The notes beneath the pieces were generated by a model. It did not search any database. It was not told where the DNA came from and saw nothing but the letters and a program-made list of their open reading frames with translations. Shown here one piece after another: positions 23,204 to 23,867 of a DNA stretch of 23,867 nt. The stretch comes from Solimonas_A sp035476855 (GTDB taxonomy: Bacteria > Pseudomonadota > Gammaproteobacteria > Nevskiales > Nevskiaceae). The stretch lies in assembly GCA_035476855.1 (NCBI GenBank), contig DATILC010000362.1:1-23867 (forward strand), read 5' to 3'. Made by a program: the position numbers and the translations under genes. Numbering within the stretch: position 1 is the stretch's first letter; each line of letters starts with the position of its first letter.

Positions 23204-23867
23204 CCGAATTGAGTGGCCCGCTACGCAAAGGGTTGCCGACGCGGGCAAGCGGCGCGATTCGACCGCGTTCCCTGGACGGACCAGCCGTGCTCGCGCACCC
23301 GCCGTGCGCAACGGACGCACTCATGCCATGAGGCGCTGACGCGCCAGGTAGATGTTGGCCAGACCCAGCACCACGAACGAGCGCGTGGCGTTCTTGGCCA
23401 GACCCCGGTAGCGCACCTTGGCAAAGCCCCAGAGCCGTTTGACCACAGCGAAGACGTGTTCGACCCGGGCGCGGACCTTGGACTTGTTGTGGTTCCTGGA
23501 GCGCTCGGCCTCGTCGATATCGCCACCCCTGCGCACGCGCTGGTTGGTGAAGTCCTTGGCCTTGGGGGCCTTCAATCCGATCAACGCCTTCTGGCTGGCG
23601 TAGGCACTGTCGCCGTACACACGCTGCTCGTTGCCGTGCAGCAGATCGGGCAGCGGGTGCTTGTCGTGCACGTTGGCCGCCGTGATCACCGCGCTGTGCA
23701 CCAAGCCACTCTGGCTGTCCACGCCGATGTGCATCTTCATGCCGAAGTAATACTGCTTGCCCTTGCGCGTCTGGTGCATCTCCGGGTCGCGCTTCTTGTC
23801 CTTGTTCTTCGTGGAACTTGGCGCGCCGATGATCGTGGCGTCCACGATCGTGCCCGTGCCGAGCTTC
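23181..23867 (-). mobile_element. IS5-family insertion sequence, one end, cut by window edge
   Basis: The transposase (see CDS) identifies the family. The proposed end is TTAAGGCTGCGCTGAACAAG at 23181-23200, which resembles terminal inverted repeats I remember for IS5-group elements. A start in TTAA would fit the short T/A-rich targets of this family. Between it and the transposase stop lie 120 bp without another gene. The other end and the target duplication are outside the window, so the exact boundary is uncertain. Confidence 0.6.
23321..23867 (-). CDS. IS5-family transposase, C-terminal part (partial)
   Basis: This DDE transposase moves the insertion sequence. The reading frame is open to the window edge at 23867, so the N-terminal part lies outside. 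The visible 181 codons contain VDATIIGAPSSTKNKDKKRD (first catalytic Asp at 23840-23842), MHQTRKGKQYYFGMKMHIGVD, YGDSAYAS (second Asp) and RARVEHVFAVVKRLWGFAKVRY (catalytic Glu). These follow the E. coli IS5 transposase order closely, and all three catalytic residues visible here are intact. The GTG at 23845 is internal, not the start. The gene ends in a normal TGA and looks undamaged. Confidence 0.9.
   Translation of the reverse strand, partial: KLGTGTIVDATIIGAPSSTKNKDKKRDPEMHQTRKGKQYYFGMKMHIGVDSQSGLVHSAVITAANVHDKHPLPDLLHGNEQRVYGDSAYASQKALIGLKAPKAKDFTNQRVRRGGDIDEAERSRNHNKSKVRARVEHVFAVVKRLWGFAKVRYRGLAKNATRSFVVLGLANIYLARQRLMA

Noticed and set aside
1..23867. CRISPR arrays, tRNA or rRNA genes, toxin-antitoxin or phage defence genes
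   Set aside because: No direct repeats with regular spacing, no recognisable RNA gene sequence and no matching proteins. Nearly all the window is accounted for by respiratory, transport and IS genes.

Overview
The window is GC-rich chromosomal DNA, most likely from a gammaproteobacterium. Complex I is of the Escherichia/Pseudomonas type: NuoC and NuoD are fused, and NuoG carries the extra N7 cysteine motif. Genus cannot be fixed from this window. The separate NuoC and NuoD known from Xanthomonas argue against that genus, and a Nevskiales/Solimonadaceae-like or other high-GC gammaproteobacterium is only a guess.

Layout from right to left on the minus strand: fpr (ferredoxin/flavodoxin-NADP reductase, 20049-20822) ends at a strong hairpin. 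A 256-bp spacer follows, with a candidate promoter and a leader of about 140 nt. Then comes a complete 13-gene nuo operon, nuoA-B-CD-E-F-G-H-I-J-K-L-M-N (19792 down to 5009), mostly with overlapping or nearly touching genes. Only 36 bp after nuoN, with no visible terminator or promoter, a five-gene HAAT-type branched-chain amino acid ABC transporter begins: a lipoprotein binding protein, livH, livM, livG and livF (4972 down to 86). An intrinsic terminator lies between the binding-protein gene and livH, which should favour binding protein over membrane components.

The right end has a plus-strand DUF1631-like gene (21136-22734) whose start overlaps a possible short leader ORF. It converges with ynfA/UPF0060 (22739-23062, minus) with only 4 bp between the stop codons. 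From about 23181 to the window edge lies one end of an IS5-family insertion sequence (transposase partial, C-terminal part only). The IS end appears to lie within a short plus-strand reading frame that has a good ribosome binding site.

NuoA-N form the proton-pumping NADH:quinone oxidoreductase of the inner membrane, and Fpr exchanges electrons between NADP(H) and ferredoxin/flavodoxin. The liv genes import branched-chain or related amino acids, whose breakdown yields NADH. A functional link between nuo and liv through shared transcription is an inference. I found no CRISPR, tRNA, rRNA, toxin-antitoxin, defence island or clearly new multi-gene system. The least ordinary points are the nuo-liv junction, the regulatory architecture (internal terminator, nuo promoter dyad, fpr upstream dyad), the DUF1631-like gene start and the IS boundary.
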